Part shown: in pieces, positions 1-7,867 of the stretch
Layout of the letters: every line of letters begins with the position of its first letter
How positions within the stretch are numbered: the first letter of the stretch is position 1
NCBI GenBank assembly: GCA_017409915.1
Contig: JAFQRU010000159.1
Coordinates: 1-13,074, forward strand
Length of the DNA stretch: 13,074 nt
Origin: Clostridia bacterium
GTDB taxonomy: Bacteria > Bacillota > Clostridia > Monoglobales > Monoglobaceae
Direction: 5' to 3'
Notes under the pieces: model-generated
What the model was told of the DNA's origin: nothing
Databases searched by the model: none
What the model saw: the letters and a program-made list of their open reading frames with translations, nothing else
Made by a program: the position numbers and the translations under genes

Positions 1-460
1 ATACTTTTCCCGCGCCCTCAATAACATGGTTATTGGTTATTATATAGTAAGTTTTTCCGTCTTTACTGAAAATAATTCCTGAGCCAGAGGCCTCGGAAAC
101 ACCTTTTATTCCCCAGATATAATCCGTAACCTCGACCTCGGACACGATTCCCACAACAGCGGGGCCGACAATTTTCGCAATTTCCTGTGTCGTAAGCTCT
201 TTTCCGCTTCTTTCTCCATCATCTACTAAGCCGTCTTCAAGCATTTTTTCAATGCCAGGCTCGGCAGTTACTGTTCCAAAAAGCTTTCCGCCTGAGCCAA
301 AGAAATACCCTGACGCAAAAACAGCGGAAATAATAAACACATTTAAAACAACCATAACAAGTCCAATATGGACACGGCGTTTTTTCTTTTTGCTACTTTT
401 AATTGGCTCTACATCAGAAACCATAGTTTCGTTATCAATGTTTTCAAATCTTTCTTCCAT
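1..460 (-). CDS. HtrA/DegP-like membrane-anchored serine protease, N-terminal part (3' end cut by window edge)
   Basis: About 153 residues are visible before the gene runs off the left edge. The first 29 residues are a charged cytoplasmic tail ending in a KKKKRR cluster. A single hydrophobic segment follows at about residues 31-55, giving an N-in membrane anchor. After a linker comes the start of a trypsin-like protease domain: IVGPAVVGIV (97-106), ASGSGIIF (124-131) and TNNHVIEGA (142-150), where H145 is the expected catalytic histidine. The catalytic Asp and Ser and any PDZ domain would lie outside the window. The ATG at 460 has a strong GGAGGA site upstream. HtrA proteases degrade misfolded proteins outside the membrane. 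The sensor kinase gene ends 44 bases upstream, so co-transcription and a role in envelope stress are likely, but this is inferred. The family call is firm; the exact subtype is open. Confidence 0.9.
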   Translation of the reverse strand, partial: MEERFENIDNETMVSDVEPIKSSKKKKRRVHIGLVMVVLNVFIISAVFASGYFFGSGGKLFGTVTAEPGIEKMLEDGLVDDGERSGKELTTQEIAKIVGPAVVGIVSEVEVTDYIWGIKGVSEASGSGIIFSKDGKTYYIITNNHVIEGAGKV

Positions 461-463
461 TGT

Positions 464-469
464 TCCTCC
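464..469 (-). promoter_or_regulatory. Ribosome binding site of the HtrA-like gene
   Basis: On the minus strand GGAGGA lies three bases before the ATG core at 460, within CGGAGGAACA-ATG. It is among the best Shine-Dalgarno matches in the window. It fixes the start of a gene whose other end is cut off. Confidence 0.7.
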
Positions 470-504
470 GCCTTTCATTTTATATTATTCACTCTTTGGA
501 AGAA

Positions 505-1935
505 TTATAATCTGCCTTTTTCAAGACTAAATTTAAACTCTGCATATTCGCCCTCAACTCCTGAGGCGGTTATATTCTTGCCGTGACGATTTATAATTGA
601 TTTTACGATATAAAGGCCAATTCCCGTTCCGTTTTTATTTTCCGAGCGGGATTTATCCTCTTTATAAAATCTCTCAAAGATAAGTCTTGCCTCTTCCTTG
701 GAAATGCCTTTTCCTGTATTTCTTACGGAAATTTCGACATCTTTCGCTTCTTCCGCTACGCTTATTTTTATGTTCCCGCCTTGGGGCGTAAATTTAACGG
801 CGTTATCAAATAAATTCGTAAGAACTCTTTTGATTGCATCCTTATCCGCTCTTACTGAGCAGAAATCGCTGCAAAGCTCAATGTCTACCTTAATATTTTT
901 CTCGTCGATTATCTTTTCAAAACCGAGAGCCGTTCTTGTTATAAGTCTGTTTATATCAAAGTCAGTGATTTCAAGTTCAATCTTCTGATTTAGGTTTCTT
1001 GTTACCTCTAAGAAAGAGTTTACAAGTCTTGAAAGTCTTTTGCACTCGTCATAAACAATCTTTAAATATTCCTTTTCTTTTTCAGGAGGAACAGTTCCGT
1101 CTAAAATCCCCTCAACGAAGCCTGTTATTGTGGTCATCGGGGTTCTCAGTTCATGGGAGACATCGGAGACGAAATTATTTCGGACTTCTTCAAATTTTTC
1201 GAGTTCCCCTGCCATATTGTTAAAGGTCTGGGCAAGTTCGCCAAGCTCTTTTACACGGCTGTCCGCTTTCGTAAGCTCAACTCGCGACTCAAATTCGCCT
1301 TTTGCAAACTTTTTGGCATTATCCCCTATGATTTTAATGGGGCGGACAATTCGTCCTGAGGAATAATAGGCAAACATAAACGCAAGAATCAGAACAATTA
1401 ATGTGGAATATGTCGCAATTTTTATAATCTGATTATTTAATATCCATTGGGCAGGGCGTGGGGTGCTTATAATAATTTCCCCCAGGGCAAAGCTGTTCCC
1501 CGCCTCGTCCGTTTCAATAATGGGAGCAACATAGATATCCATTTCCTCACGGAAAGCTCCGTCAAGCGTTCCTCTTAAAGTATATTCGCTGCCTCTTAGA
1601 TAGCTTTTATCAATCTTTGTTGTGCTTTTGTTAAACTCTTCGCCTGTTGCAATTTCAATGGCAATTCGGCCTGTTTCGTCAACAACAAAAATATTATAAT
1701 CCGAACTCTCTGAAAACCCTTCAAGATAGCTTCTTATATAGTCGCTGTTTAAAGTTCCCTCTTTGTTAACCATTCTCACAATGGCTTTTGCGTCCTCAGA
1801 GAGCTTTAAGGCACTGCTGTTCTCAACATACTGGGTTAAAAGAAAGGACTGCAAAACTGTTAAAAATATGGTACCGATTATAACGGTAATCATATTTATA
1901 TACATCATATGAGAAAAAATTGTCTTTTTAAACAT
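505..1935 (-). CDS. Sensor histidine kinase of a two-component system (HAMP, HisKA, HATPase_c)
   Basis: This is a 476-residue membrane sensor kinase. Its first membrane helix is at about 11-34. An extracytoplasmic sensor region follows at about 35-170, and the second helix is at about 171-191. Next come a HAMP linker (about 192-245), a dimerisation and phosphoacceptor domain, and a C-terminal ATPase. The H-box VSHELRTPM places the phosphorylated histidine at H261. The N-box is LTNLFDNAVKF (about 372-382), the G1 box is NTGKGI (about 406-411) and the G2 box is NGTGIGLYIV (about 435-444). The G1 box has Asn where Asp is commonest, which many kinases of this type share. Nine bases separate it from the response regulator, and an AAGG site overlaps that gene's stop, so the two are a cognate pair. 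The signal sensed is unknown; the protease gene downstream suggests cell-envelope or secretion stress. Confidence 0.95.
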   Translation of the reverse strand: MFKKTIFSHMMYINMITVIIGTIFLTVLQSFLLTQYVENSSALKLSEDAKAIVRMVNKEGTLNSDYIRSYLEGFSESSDYNIFVVDETGRIAIEIATGEEFNKSTTKIDKSYLRGSEYTLRGTLDGAFREEMDIYVAPIIETDEAGNSFALGEIIISTPRPAQWILNNQIIKIATYSTLIVLILAFMFAYYSSGRIVRPIKIIGDNAKKFAKGEFESRVELTKADSRVKELGELAQTFNNMAGELEKFEEVRNNFVSDVSHELRTPMTTITGFVEGILDGTVPPEKEKEYLKIVYDECKRLSRLVNSFLEVTRNLNQKIELEITDFDINRLITRTALGFEKIIDEKNIKVDIELCSDFCSVRADKDAIKRVLTNLFDNAVKFTPQGGNIKISVAEEAKDVEISVRNTGKGISKEEARLIFERFYKEDKSRSENKNGTGIGLYIVKSIINRHGKNITASGVEGEYAEFKFSLEKGRL

Positions 1936-1944
1936 ACCAAAACC

Positions 1945-2631
1945 TTATTTCACTTCAAATTTATAACCAACGCGCCATACCGTCTGGATTTTCCAGGGGT
2001 TGCCGTTACCTTCTATCTTCTCTCTTATTCGCTTTATATGGACATCAACCGTCCTGCTGTCGCAGGCGAAGTCATATCCCCATATTTTTTCCAAGAGCTG
2101 TTCTCTTGAAAAAATCTTATTTTTGTTCTTAACTAAGAAAGTAAGAAGCTCGAACTCTTTAAGGGGAAGGGCAATAACCTCATCCTTTATGGTAACTTCA
2201 TGGGTCGTAAGATTGATTTTAAGGTCACCTAATTTAACCTCATCGTCGCTTTGCTCTTCCTTTTCCCCGCTCCGTCTTAAAACTGCTTTAACCCTTGCCA
2301 TAAGCTCTTTCATCTCAAAAGGCTTTACCATATAGTCATCCGCTCCGATTTCGAGACCTTTAACCTTGTCAAAAGTTTCCCCCTTTGCCGTAAGCATAAT
2401 AACGGGAACAAGGCTTTCCTCTCGGATTTCCTTTAAGACCTCAAAGCCATCTTTTTTAGGAAGCATTATATCAAGAATTATAATATCAGGATTTTCTTTT
2501 TTAAAAAGGCTTATTGCCTCTTCTCCGTCGTGGGCGAAAGTGCTTTCATAACCCTCTTTATTAGCATAAAGACCTATAAGCTCACAAATATTCACTTCGT
2601 CGTCAACAATGAGCATTTTAATTTTATCCAT
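1945..2631 (-). CDS. OmpR/PhoB-family response regulator
   Basis: This 228-residue protein has an N-terminal receiver domain and a C-terminal winged-helix DNA-binding domain. The receiver shows the acidic pair D10-D11, the phosphoacceptor D54 in IIILDIMLPKKDG, the switch residue T81 in IMLTAK and K103 in DDYMVKPF. The C-terminal half (about 130-228) has the typical Trans_reg_C features REQLLEKIWGYDF, SRTVDVHIKRIREKI and VWRVGYKF. It should bind DNA as a dimer when phosphorylated by the adjacent kinase. The ATG at 2631 follows a GAGG site at suitable spacing. Upstream lies a compact hairpin at 2650-2673, so some transcription may come through from the transketolase genes. I saw no clear promoter in the 50-base gap. 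The target genes cannot be read from sequence; the HtrA-like gene in the same run is the natural candidate. Confidence 0.96.
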   Translation of the reverse strand: MDKIKMLIVDDEVNICELIGLYANKEGYESTFAHDGEEAISLFKKENPDIIILDIMLPKKDGFEVLKEIREESLVPVIMLTAKGETFDKVKGLEIGADDYMVKPFEMKELMARVKAVLRRSGEKEEQSDDEVKLGDLKINLTTHEVTIKDEVIALPLKEFELLTFLVKNKNKIFSREQLLEKIWGYDFACDSRTVDVHIKRIREKIEGNGNPWKIQTVWRVGYKFEVK

Positions 2632-2649
2632 AATTAAACCTCGTATTAA

Positions 2650-2673
2650 GGCGTGCTATATAAATAGCACGCC
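2650..2673 (-). terminator. Hairpin between transketolase and two-component genes (weak terminator or palindromic site)
   Basis: A perfect 10-base inverted repeat (GGCGTGCTAT on the minus strand, four-base loop TTAT) starts eight bases after the transketolase stop codon. The stem is rich in G and C, as in an intrinsic terminator. However, it is followed by TTAATACG rather than a real U-run, so termination may be partial. The palindrome could instead be a protein-binding site upstream of the response regulator. Confidence 0.5.
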
Positions 2674-2681
2674 ATGAAATT

Positions 2682-3632
2682 TTACGCTTTTTTAAGAATT
2701 GCTGTCTTTACCTTGGTAACAATTGCATCTGCATCAAGCTCATACATTTTAAGAAGAGCCGCCGGTGTTCCTGAGCGACCGAAAACATCCTTTGTTCCAA
2801 CTCTTAAAACAGGAACAGGGCATTCCTCAGCCACAACCTCAGCCACTGCGCTTCCAAGACCGCCGATAATGTTATGCTCTTCCGCTGTAACAATAGCACC
2901 TGTCTTCTTTGCCGCATCAACAATTATTTCTCTGTCGATTGGCTTAATTGTTGCCATATTGATAACAGCAGCGCTTATTCCTTCACTTTCTAAAATATCG
3001 GCAGCTTTCATAGCCTCAGGAACCATAAGGCCTGTTGCTATAATTGTTGCATCCTTACCCTCTTTAAGATATACGCCTTTTCCGATTTCAAATTTATATG
3101 TATCGTCAAAAACTACCGGAACGGCAAGTCTTCCAAATCTTAAATAAACAGGGCCCTTATATTCTATTGCCGCTTTAACGCAAAGTCTTGCTTCCTGAGC
3201 ATCAGCAGGGTTTAAAATAACCATATTCGGAATAGTTCTCATAATACCGATATCTTCAAGACACTGATGAGTTGCGCCGTCTTCACCAACGGAAATTCCC
3301 GCATGAGTTGCGCCGATTTTAACATTAAGCTTTGGATAGCCGATTGAGTTTCTTATCTGCTCAAAAGCTCTGCCTGCCGCAAACATTGCAAAGGAACTTG
3401 CAAAAACTGTCTTGCCGCAAGAAGCAATACCTGCCGCAGTTGACATCATATTACCTTCTGCAATACCCATATTTATAAATCTTTCAGGGTATGCTTTCTG
3501 GAAGGTTTCGGTTTTTGTTGACTTAGAAAGGTCCGCATCTAAAACAATAATATTTTCATCGCATCCAAATTCAGCAAGGGCGTTGCCATATGCTTCTCTT
3601 GTTGCGATTTTATCTCCTAAATTGTATGTCAT
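2682..3632 (-). CDS. Transketolase, C-terminal subunit
   Basis: This 316-residue protein matches the pyrimidine-binding and C-terminal domains of transketolase, which many Clostridia and archaea encode as a separate subunit. The catalytic glutamate that activates thiamine diphosphate is expected at E59 in NMGIAEGNMM. The stretch GEDGATHQCLEDI matches the transketolase region whose histidine helps bind substrate, and the C-terminal part contains AEEHNIIGGLGSAV. With the N-terminal subunit it should form the enzyme that moves two-carbon units between sugar phosphates in the non-oxidative pentose phosphate pathway. The start codon overlaps the stop of the N-terminal subunit by one base (TAATG), with a strong AGGAGG site 9 bases upstream. 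This fits equal production of the two halves. Related two-subunit enzymes of the 1-deoxyxylulose-5-phosphate synthase type are less likely, because the split and the partner gene are typical of transketolase. Confidence 0.94.
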   Translation of the reverse strand: MTYNLGDKIATREAYGNALAEFGCDENIIVLDADLSKSTKTETFQKAYPERFINMGIAEGNMMSTAAGIASCGKTVFASSFAMFAAGRAFEQIRNSIGYPKLNVKIGATHAGISVGEDGATHQCLEDIGIMRTIPNMVILNPADAQEARLCVKAAIEYKGPVYLRFGRLAVPVVFDDTYKFEIGKGVYLKEGKDATIIATGLMVPEAMKAADILESEGISAAVINMATIKPIDREIIVDAAKKTGAIVTAEEHNIIGGLGSAVAEVVAEECPVPVLRVGTKDVFGRSGTPAALLKMYELDADAIVTKVKTAILKKA

Positions 3633-4480
3633 TAGTTTTCCCCTCCTATTGTCTTTATGTATTCATCAAGCTCAGCAATTGCAGTTTCATACTGTTCCTG
3701 ATTTGGTGCAGAACCGTGCCATTTTGCCTGATTCTCCATAAAGGAAACACCTTTACCTTTAACGCTTTTTGCAATAATAACAGTTGGCTTGTCCTTAGTT
3801 TCTTTTGCCGCCTTAACCGCATCTTCTATCTGATTAAAGTCGTGGGCATCAATAACTATAACATTCCAGCCGAAAGCTTTGAACTTTTCGTCAATAGGAG
3901 TTGGATTCATAACCTTTGTTATATCCCCGTCAATCTGGAGGCCGTTGAAATCAACAAAGGCCGTAAGGTTATCAAGCTTATAGTGAGCTGCGAACATTGC
4001 TGCTTCCCAAACCTGACCTTCTTCTATTTCGCCGTCACCTAAGATAGTATATACTCTGTAATCTTTATTATAGAGCTTGCCAACAAGGGCCATTCCGTTT
4101 GCGGCGCTTATGCCTTGACCAAGAGAGCCTGTTGACATATCAACTCCGTCTGTGCCTTTCATATCAGGGTGGCCTTGGAGATAGCTGTCAATATGTCTTA
4201 AAGTCTTTATATCCTCTTTCGGAATAAGACCGATTTCGGAAAGTGCGCCGTAAAGTGCAGGAGCGCAATGACCTTTTGAGAGGACAAATCTGTTTCGGTC
4301 AGGACTGTCAAAATTATCTTTGTTTATATTCATCTCTTCAAGATAAAGATAAGCCAGAATGTCTGCAATTGAAAGTGAACCGCCCGGATGACCTGCCTTC
4401 GCGCTGTAAACACCTTCAAGGGCCATTTTTCTTATTCTTGTGGCCGCAAGAGAAAGTTTAGTGATTTTTTCCTTTTCCAT
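3632..4480 (-). CDS. Transketolase, N-terminal subunit
   Basis: This 282-residue protein is the thiamine-diphosphate-binding half of a split transketolase. Its motifs are GHPGGSLS near residue 30, FVLSKGHCAPALYGAL, STGSLGQGIS and the metal and cofactor motif GDGEIEEGQVWEA. An in-frame ATG exists at 4516, overlapping the end of the upstream gene. I chose the ATG at 4480 because it has a GAAAGG site about 10 bases upstream, and because the protein then begins MEKEKITKL, as family members do. The extra twelve codons would be a basic, non-conserved tail. It follows the YitT-family gene by 35 bases and overlaps the C-terminal subunit gene by one base, so both halves are made from one transcript. 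The two proteins should assemble as an alpha2-beta2 enzyme in the cytoplasm. Confidence 0.94.
   Translation of the reverse strand: MEKEKITKLSLAATRIRKMALEGVYSAKAGHPGGSLSIADILAYLYLEEMNINKDNFDSPDRNRFVLSKGHCAPALYGALSEIGLIPKEDIKTLRHIDSYLQGHPDMKGTDGVDMSTGSLGQGISAANGMALVGKLYNKDYRVYTILGDGEIEEGQVWEAAMFAAHYKLDNLTAFVDFNGLQIDGDITKVMNPTPIDEKFKAFGWNVIVIDAHDFNQIEDAVKAAKETKDKPTVIIAKSVKGKGVSFMENQAKWHGSAPNQEQYETAIAELDEYIKTIGGEN
3642..3647 (-). promoter_or_regulatory. Ribosome binding site of the transketolase C-terminal subunit
   Basis: A full AGGAGG lies inside the last codons of the N-terminal subunit gene, 9 bases before the ATG at 3632. With the TAATG stop-start overlap it suggests translational coupling of the two subunits. 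Confidence 0.7.
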
Positions 4481-4490
4481 AACCAAAACA

Positions 4491-4496
4491 CCTTTC
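4491..4496 (-). promoter_or_regulatory. Ribosome binding site that decides the transketolase N-terminal subunit start
   Basis: GAAAGG lies 10 bases before the ATG at 4480. No comparable site precedes the in-frame ATGs at 4516 or 4498, which supports the shorter 282-residue protein. Confidence 0.5.
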
Positions 4497-4515
4497 ATAT
4501 TTTTATTTAAAAGCA

Positions 4516-5346
4516 TTATCCCGAAAAGCCTTTTCCTAAGACTTCTCTGGCATCTGCCACTATTACAAAAGAATTTCTGTCAATTCCTTTAACAATCTCT
4601 TTTAATTTAAAAACTTCTGTCTTTCTCACAACGCACATAACAACCTTTTTGTCTTTCTGGGTATACTCAGAAAACCCTAAAAGAGTGGTTGCCCCTCTTC
4701 CCATTTTTTCGCTTATCTCTTTTGAGATTTCGCCTGGAAAATCCGAAACGATAAGCACCATTTTCGCAAAGTTAAGACCATCCAAAAGTCCGTCTATAAC
4801 CTTTGTGCTGATATAAAGAGCAAGGCCTGAATAAAGCATTGTTTCCCATCTTTTTGTAAGGGCCGTTGCAAGAATGATTACAACCGCATCAATTATCAGA
4901 ATGAATACTCCGATAGAAAAATACGGAAACCTTTTCTTTAAGATTTTAGCGACAATGTCCGTCCCGCCCGTTGTTGCCCCTGACATTAAGACAACGGCAA
5001 TCCCGAGGCCTAAAAACGCTCCGCCGAAAACCGATTGGAGTATTTCATTATCCGTTATGGGACTTACGAAAATCCCAAAAACCTCTGTAAAAACCGAGAG
5101 GGCAAAAGTCCCCATAACCGAGCCTAAAAGAAAAGTTTTGTCAAACTCAAAAACTCCCCAGATAAAAATCGGGATATTTATCAGGAAAATCATAAGACCT
5201 ACGGGCATATTGGTAAAATAACCAAAGACCGTAGCCAGACCGCTTACTCCCCCCGGAGCAATCCTTGCGGGGATTAAAAATAAAACAAGAGAAAGCGCCA
5301 TTATTCCTGCCCCTAAAAGGAGCAGACCGTATTTTCTTACTGCCAC
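4516..5346 (-). CDS. YitT/DUF2179-family integral membrane protein
   Basis: This 276-residue protein has a hydrophobic N-terminal part with about five or six membrane segments (roughly 5-27, 48-66, 72-93, 106-125, 144-163 and a weaker one near 170-185). A soluble C-terminal DUF2179 domain of about 75 residues follows. Family hallmarks are IPARIAPGGVSGLAT (25-39), SGATTGGTDIVA (122-133) and GRGATTLLG (217-225). The start is a GTG, 9 bases after AAAGGA and directly after an in-frame TAG, so no longer form is possible. The molecular function of this family is not established. Earlier and later genes in the same transcript encode mini-RNase III and transketolase, which does not point to a substrate. 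A transporter role is plausible but inferred only from topology. Confidence 0.93.
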   Translation of the reverse strand: MAVRKYGLLLLGAGIMALSLVLFLIPARIAPGGVSGLATVFGYFTNMPVGLMIFLINIPIFIWGVFEFDKTFLLGSVMGTFALSVFTEVFGIFVSPITDNEILQSVFGGAFLGLGIAVVLMSGATTGGTDIVAKILKKRFPYFSIGVFILIIDAVVIILATALTKRWETMLYSGLALYISTKVIDGLLDGLNFAKMVLIVSDFPGEISKEISEKMGRGATTLLGFSEYTQKDKKVVMCVVRKTEVFKLKEIVKGIDRNSFVIVADAREVLGKGFSG

Positions 5347-5361
5347 CTACATCAATCCTTT
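5344..5361 (-). promoter_or_regulatory. Translation start region of the YitT-family gene with ATG-TAG-GTG
   Basis: On the minus strand AAAGGA (5356-5361) is followed by TTG, ATG, TAG and then GTG. The ATG at 5352 is stopped at once by TAG. It also lies only 3 bases from the Shine-Dalgarno site, too close for good initiation. The GTG at 5346 lies 9 bases away and is the usable start. Confidence 0.6.
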
Positions 5362-5367
5362 CAGATT

Positions 5368-5781
5368 TTATGTAGTCGGCTCCGTCAGATAGGATAAAAG
5401 CTCAAATAGCCTGTCCTCATCCCCTTTAAGATATGTATAACCAATAAGGGCTTCAACCCCCGTGGCATTTTTATAATCAAACAAATCGGCGTTTTTCGTA
5501 GGCCTTGAATTTACATTTCTTCCTCTTTTAAAGACCGCCATTTCTTCCTCGCTTAGTATTCCCTCTATGCGACGAAAATACTCCGCCTGAGCAGAGGCTT
5601 TAACATATTTCGTTGCATTTTTATGAAGGACTTTAACAGGATAGTCGCAATCCTTTATAAGATAAAGTCTTGTGTAAAGCTCAAAAATACAATCGCCGAT
5701 ATAAGCAAGGGTCAGCGCCGAATACTGACTCGGCTCTATCCCTTTTCCTATTTTAAACTCACTTAAAAATTTATCTGGCAT
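5368..5781 (-). CDS. mrnC: Mini-ribonuclease III
   Basis: This 137-residue protein consists of an RNase III catalytic domain without the double-stranded RNA-binding domain, which is the definition of mini-RNase III. The catalytic acid in the signature LAYIGDCIFELYTR is D30, and the second acidic cluster is in TGVEALIGYTYL with E110. The middle carries KRGRNVNSRPTKNA, typical of this family. In Bacillus this enzyme trims the ends of precursor 23S rRNA. Its position nine bases after cysS, in the order cysE-cysS-mrnC, matches the arrangement in Bacillus and supports the call. The ATG at 5781 is preceded by AGAGGG. In Bacillus the next gene is an rRNA methyltransferase (rlmB), but here a YitT-family gene takes that place. 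Confidence 0.95.
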   Translation of the reverse strand: MPDKFLSEFKIGKGIEPSQYSALTLAYIGDCIFELYTRLYLIKDCDYPVKVLHKNATKYVKASAQAEYFRRIEGILSEEEMAVFKRGRNVNSRPTKNADLFDYKNATGVEALIGYTYLKGDEDRLFELLSYLTEPTT

Positions 5782-5790
5782 TATATCCCT

Positions 5791-7194
5791 CTATTCAAAG
5801 GTAATCTGCTGGCCCTGAGCGGTATCCTTAACAATAACGCCCATTTCTTTAAGCTTATCACGGATTTCGTCCGATTTCGCCCAGTTCTTTTCCGCTCTTG
5901 CAGTCTTTCTTTCCTCTAAAAGTGCCTCAATTTCAGGGCTTATTTCGTCTTTTTTATCGTTTACGAAAAGACCTAAAACCCCGCCAAGCTCACGGATTAA
6001 ATCCTTTGTATAGTTAATTGCTTCAAGAGAAGAATTGCTATTTGCTGTTATTGTTTTATTCGCTTCGGCAACAATTTCAAATATAACAGAGATTGCATCC
6101 GCTGTATTCAAATCGTCATCCATAGCGTCAATATATTTCTGCTTAAAATCATCAAGCTTTTTGATATATTCCTTTTCGCTATTAAGAAGTTCCTTTTCCT
6201 TGGCGTTTTCTCCAAAGAATTCAAGGTTTTCAAGACAGGTATATACCCTCTCCATGCTTGACTTTGCCGCTTCCATCAATGTCTTGCTGAAATTAATCGG
6301 ACTTCTGTAATGAGCGGAGAGCATAAAGAGTCTTATAACCTCATAGTCAAATTCCTCTGCGATATCTCTTACTGTAAAGAAGTTACCGAGAGATTTTGAC
6401 ATTTTTCTGTTATCAATATTTATATATCCGTTATGGAGCCAATAGTTTGCAAAGGTGCAACCATTTGCACATTCGCTCTGAGCAATCTCATTTTCGTGGT
6501 GTGGGAAAATAAGGTCCTGACCACCGCTGTGGATATCGATTGTCTTGGCAAGAAATCTATTCGCCATCGCGCTACACTCAATATGCCAGCCCGGTCTTCC
6601 CATTCCCCATGGACTTTTCCATGCAGGCTCGCCCTCTTTTTGTTTCTTCCAGAGAGCAAAGTCCATCGGGTCTTTCTTGTCTTCGTTAACATTTATTCTC
6701 GCCCCTGCTTCAAGGTCTTCAAGAGGCTGGTGGGAAAGCTTTCCGTACTGCGCAAATTTCTTTGCAGAGAAATAAACATCCCCGTCTACATTATAGGCAA
6801 AACCTTTTTCTTCAAGGTCTTTAACAATATCAATAATCGCATCAATGTTTTCAGTTGCTCTCGGATGATAAGTTGCTTCCTTGATTCCAAGGCCTTTGGC
6901 ATCTTTAAAATACTCTCCGATATATTCATCAGCAAGCTCTTTAACTGTTATGCCAAGTTCGTTGGCCTTATTAATCATTTTATCGTCAATATCCGTAAAA
7001 TTCTGAACAAAAGTAACCTCATAGCCTCTGTATTCAAAATACCGGCGAAGAGTGTCGAAAATTATAAATGGTCTTGCGTTCCCCACATGGAAAAAGTTAT
7101 AAACTGTCGGTCCGCAGGAATACATTTTAACCTTTCCTTCTTCAATCGGAACAAACTCTTCCTTTTCTCTTTTTAGTGTGTTATAAAGTTTCAT
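5791..7194 (-). CDS. cysS: Cysteinyl-tRNA synthetase
   Basis: This 467-residue protein is a full-length class I synthetase that attaches cysteine to its tRNA. The HIGH-type motif is HVGN at 36-39 and the KMSKS loop is at 264-268. Zinc ligands expected from the family are C27 in YSCGPTVYN, the Cys in WHIECSAMA and the His/Glu of [12 protein letters not shown]. The stretch FTDIDDKMI is characteristic. The C-terminal part holds the helical anticodon-binding region, with [14 protein letters not shown] near the end. The ATG at 7194 follows the cysE stop codon directly (TAAATG). Its Shine-Dalgarno AAAGGA lies rather far upstream inside cysE, so translation is probably coupled to cysE. Pairing with cysE links cysteine supply to its use in translation. 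The window shows no room for a T-box leader in front of this operon. Confidence 0.98.
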   Translation of the reverse strand: MKLYNTLKREKEEFVPIEEGKVKMYSCGPTVYNFFHVGNARPFIIFDTLRRYFEYRGYEVTFVQNFTDIDDKMINKANELGITVKELADEYIGEYFKDAKGLGIKEATYHPRATENIDAIIDIVKDLEEKGFAYNVDGDVYFSAKKFAQYGKLSHQPLEDLEAGARINVNEDKKDPMDFALWKKQKEGEPAWKSPWGMGRPGWHIECSAMANRFLAKTIDIHSGGQDLIFPHHENEIAQSECANGCTFANYWLHNGYINIDNRKMSKSLGNFFTVRDIAEEFDYEVIRLFMLSAHYRSPINFSKTLMEAAKSSMERVYTCLENLEFFGENAKEKELLNSEKEYIKKLDDFKQKYIDAMDDDLNTADAISVIFEIVAEANKTITANSNSSLEAINYTKDLIRELGGVLGLFVNDKKDEISPEIEALLEERKTARAEKNWAKSDEIRDKLKEMGVIVKDTAQGQQITFE

Positions 7195-7839
7195 TTATTC
7201 TTCAGTCCTTTCCTTTTTAAGCTTTTCAAGTTCAACCCTCATTCTGCAAAGTTCCATAGAAACAGGGTCAGGAATATGAATCTGGTCAAGGTCAACTTTT
7301 GCATCTGCAACCTTGATATTATCTCTTTTAACGATATGGGCAGGAACACCAACGCAAGTGCTGTTGGCAGGGATTTCATTCAAAACCACAGCATTTGCCG
7401 CGATTTTACTGTTATCCCCAACAGAAAACGGGCCTAAAACTTTTGCACCGCAACCGATTGTAACATTATTCCCAATGGTTGGATGACGCTTTCCTTTATC
7501 TTTACCCGTACCGCCCAAAGTTACACCTTGGTAAATAGTACAGTTATCGCCAACAACAGCGGTTTCGCCTATAACAACGCCCATGCCGTGGTCAATGAAA
7601 ACGCCTTGCCCTATTGTTGCCGCAGGATGAATTTCAATTCCCGTTTTCTTTCTTGCTCTTTTGGAAATCCAGTCCGCAAGGAAATAATGCCCTTTATTAT
7701 GGAGCTTATGAGCAAAACGATACATAATTATAGCTCTTACCCCGGGGTATAGGAAAAAGACCTGCGCACGGCTTCTTGCCGCAGGGTCGCGTTCAAAAAC
7801 AAGATTTATTTCTTCTCTGATTGATTTAAAAATCCCCAT
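7195..7839 (-). CDS. cysE: Serine O-acetyltransferase
   Basis: This 214-residue enzyme transfers acetyl from acetyl-CoA to serine, the first committed step of cysteine synthesis. A short helical N-terminus (about 1-65, containing FERDPAARS and YRFAHKLHN) is followed by a left-handed beta-helix built from hexapeptide repeats (about 70-175). Typical elements are GIEIHPAATIG, VFIDHGMGVVIGE with a histidine of the active site, YQGVTLGGTGK, RHPTIGNNVTIG and GVPAHIVK. The length matches short Gram-positive CysE proteins rather than the longer enterobacterial form. The C-terminal tail, LCRMRVELEKLKKE, looks like a short coiled coil. It is the first gene of its operon, with a sigma-A promoter only about 20-30 bases upstream and AGAGG before the ATG at 7839. 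Confidence 0.97.
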   Translation of the reverse strand: MGIFKSIREEINLVFERDPAARSRAQVFFLYPGVRAIIMYRFAHKLHNKGHYFLADWISKRARKKTGIEIHPAATIGQGVFIDHGMGVVIGETAVVGDNCTIYQGVTLGGTGKDKGKRHPTIGNNVTIGCGAKVLGPFSVGDNSKIAANAVVLNEIPANSTCVGVPAHIVKRDNIKVADAKVDLDQIHIPDPVSMELCRMRVELEKLKKERTEE

Positions 7840-7867
7840 ATTGATTACCTCTTCTCATACACGATTT

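Noticed and set aside
504..510. Perfect TATAAT on the minus strand at the end of the kinase gene, a possible promoter for the HtrA-like gene
   Set aside because: It is formed by the last Leu codon and the stop codon, and no good -35 element lies 16-18 bases upstream.
2674..3147. A 157-codon plus-strand open frame opposite the transketolase C-terminal subunit
   Set aside because: It is a shadow of the conserved minus-strand gene. The Ala/Ser/Ile-rich hydrophobic look comes from antisense codons.
5782..5790. ATATAAT-like -10 sequence just before mrnC
   Set aside because: No matching -35 element is present, and the site sits between a ribosome binding site and the ATG, so it is more likely chance.
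6433..7176. A 247-codon plus-strand open frame opposite cysS
   Set aside because: It is entirely antisense to a full-length cysteinyl-tRNA synthetase gene with all its motifs, and has no recognisable domain.
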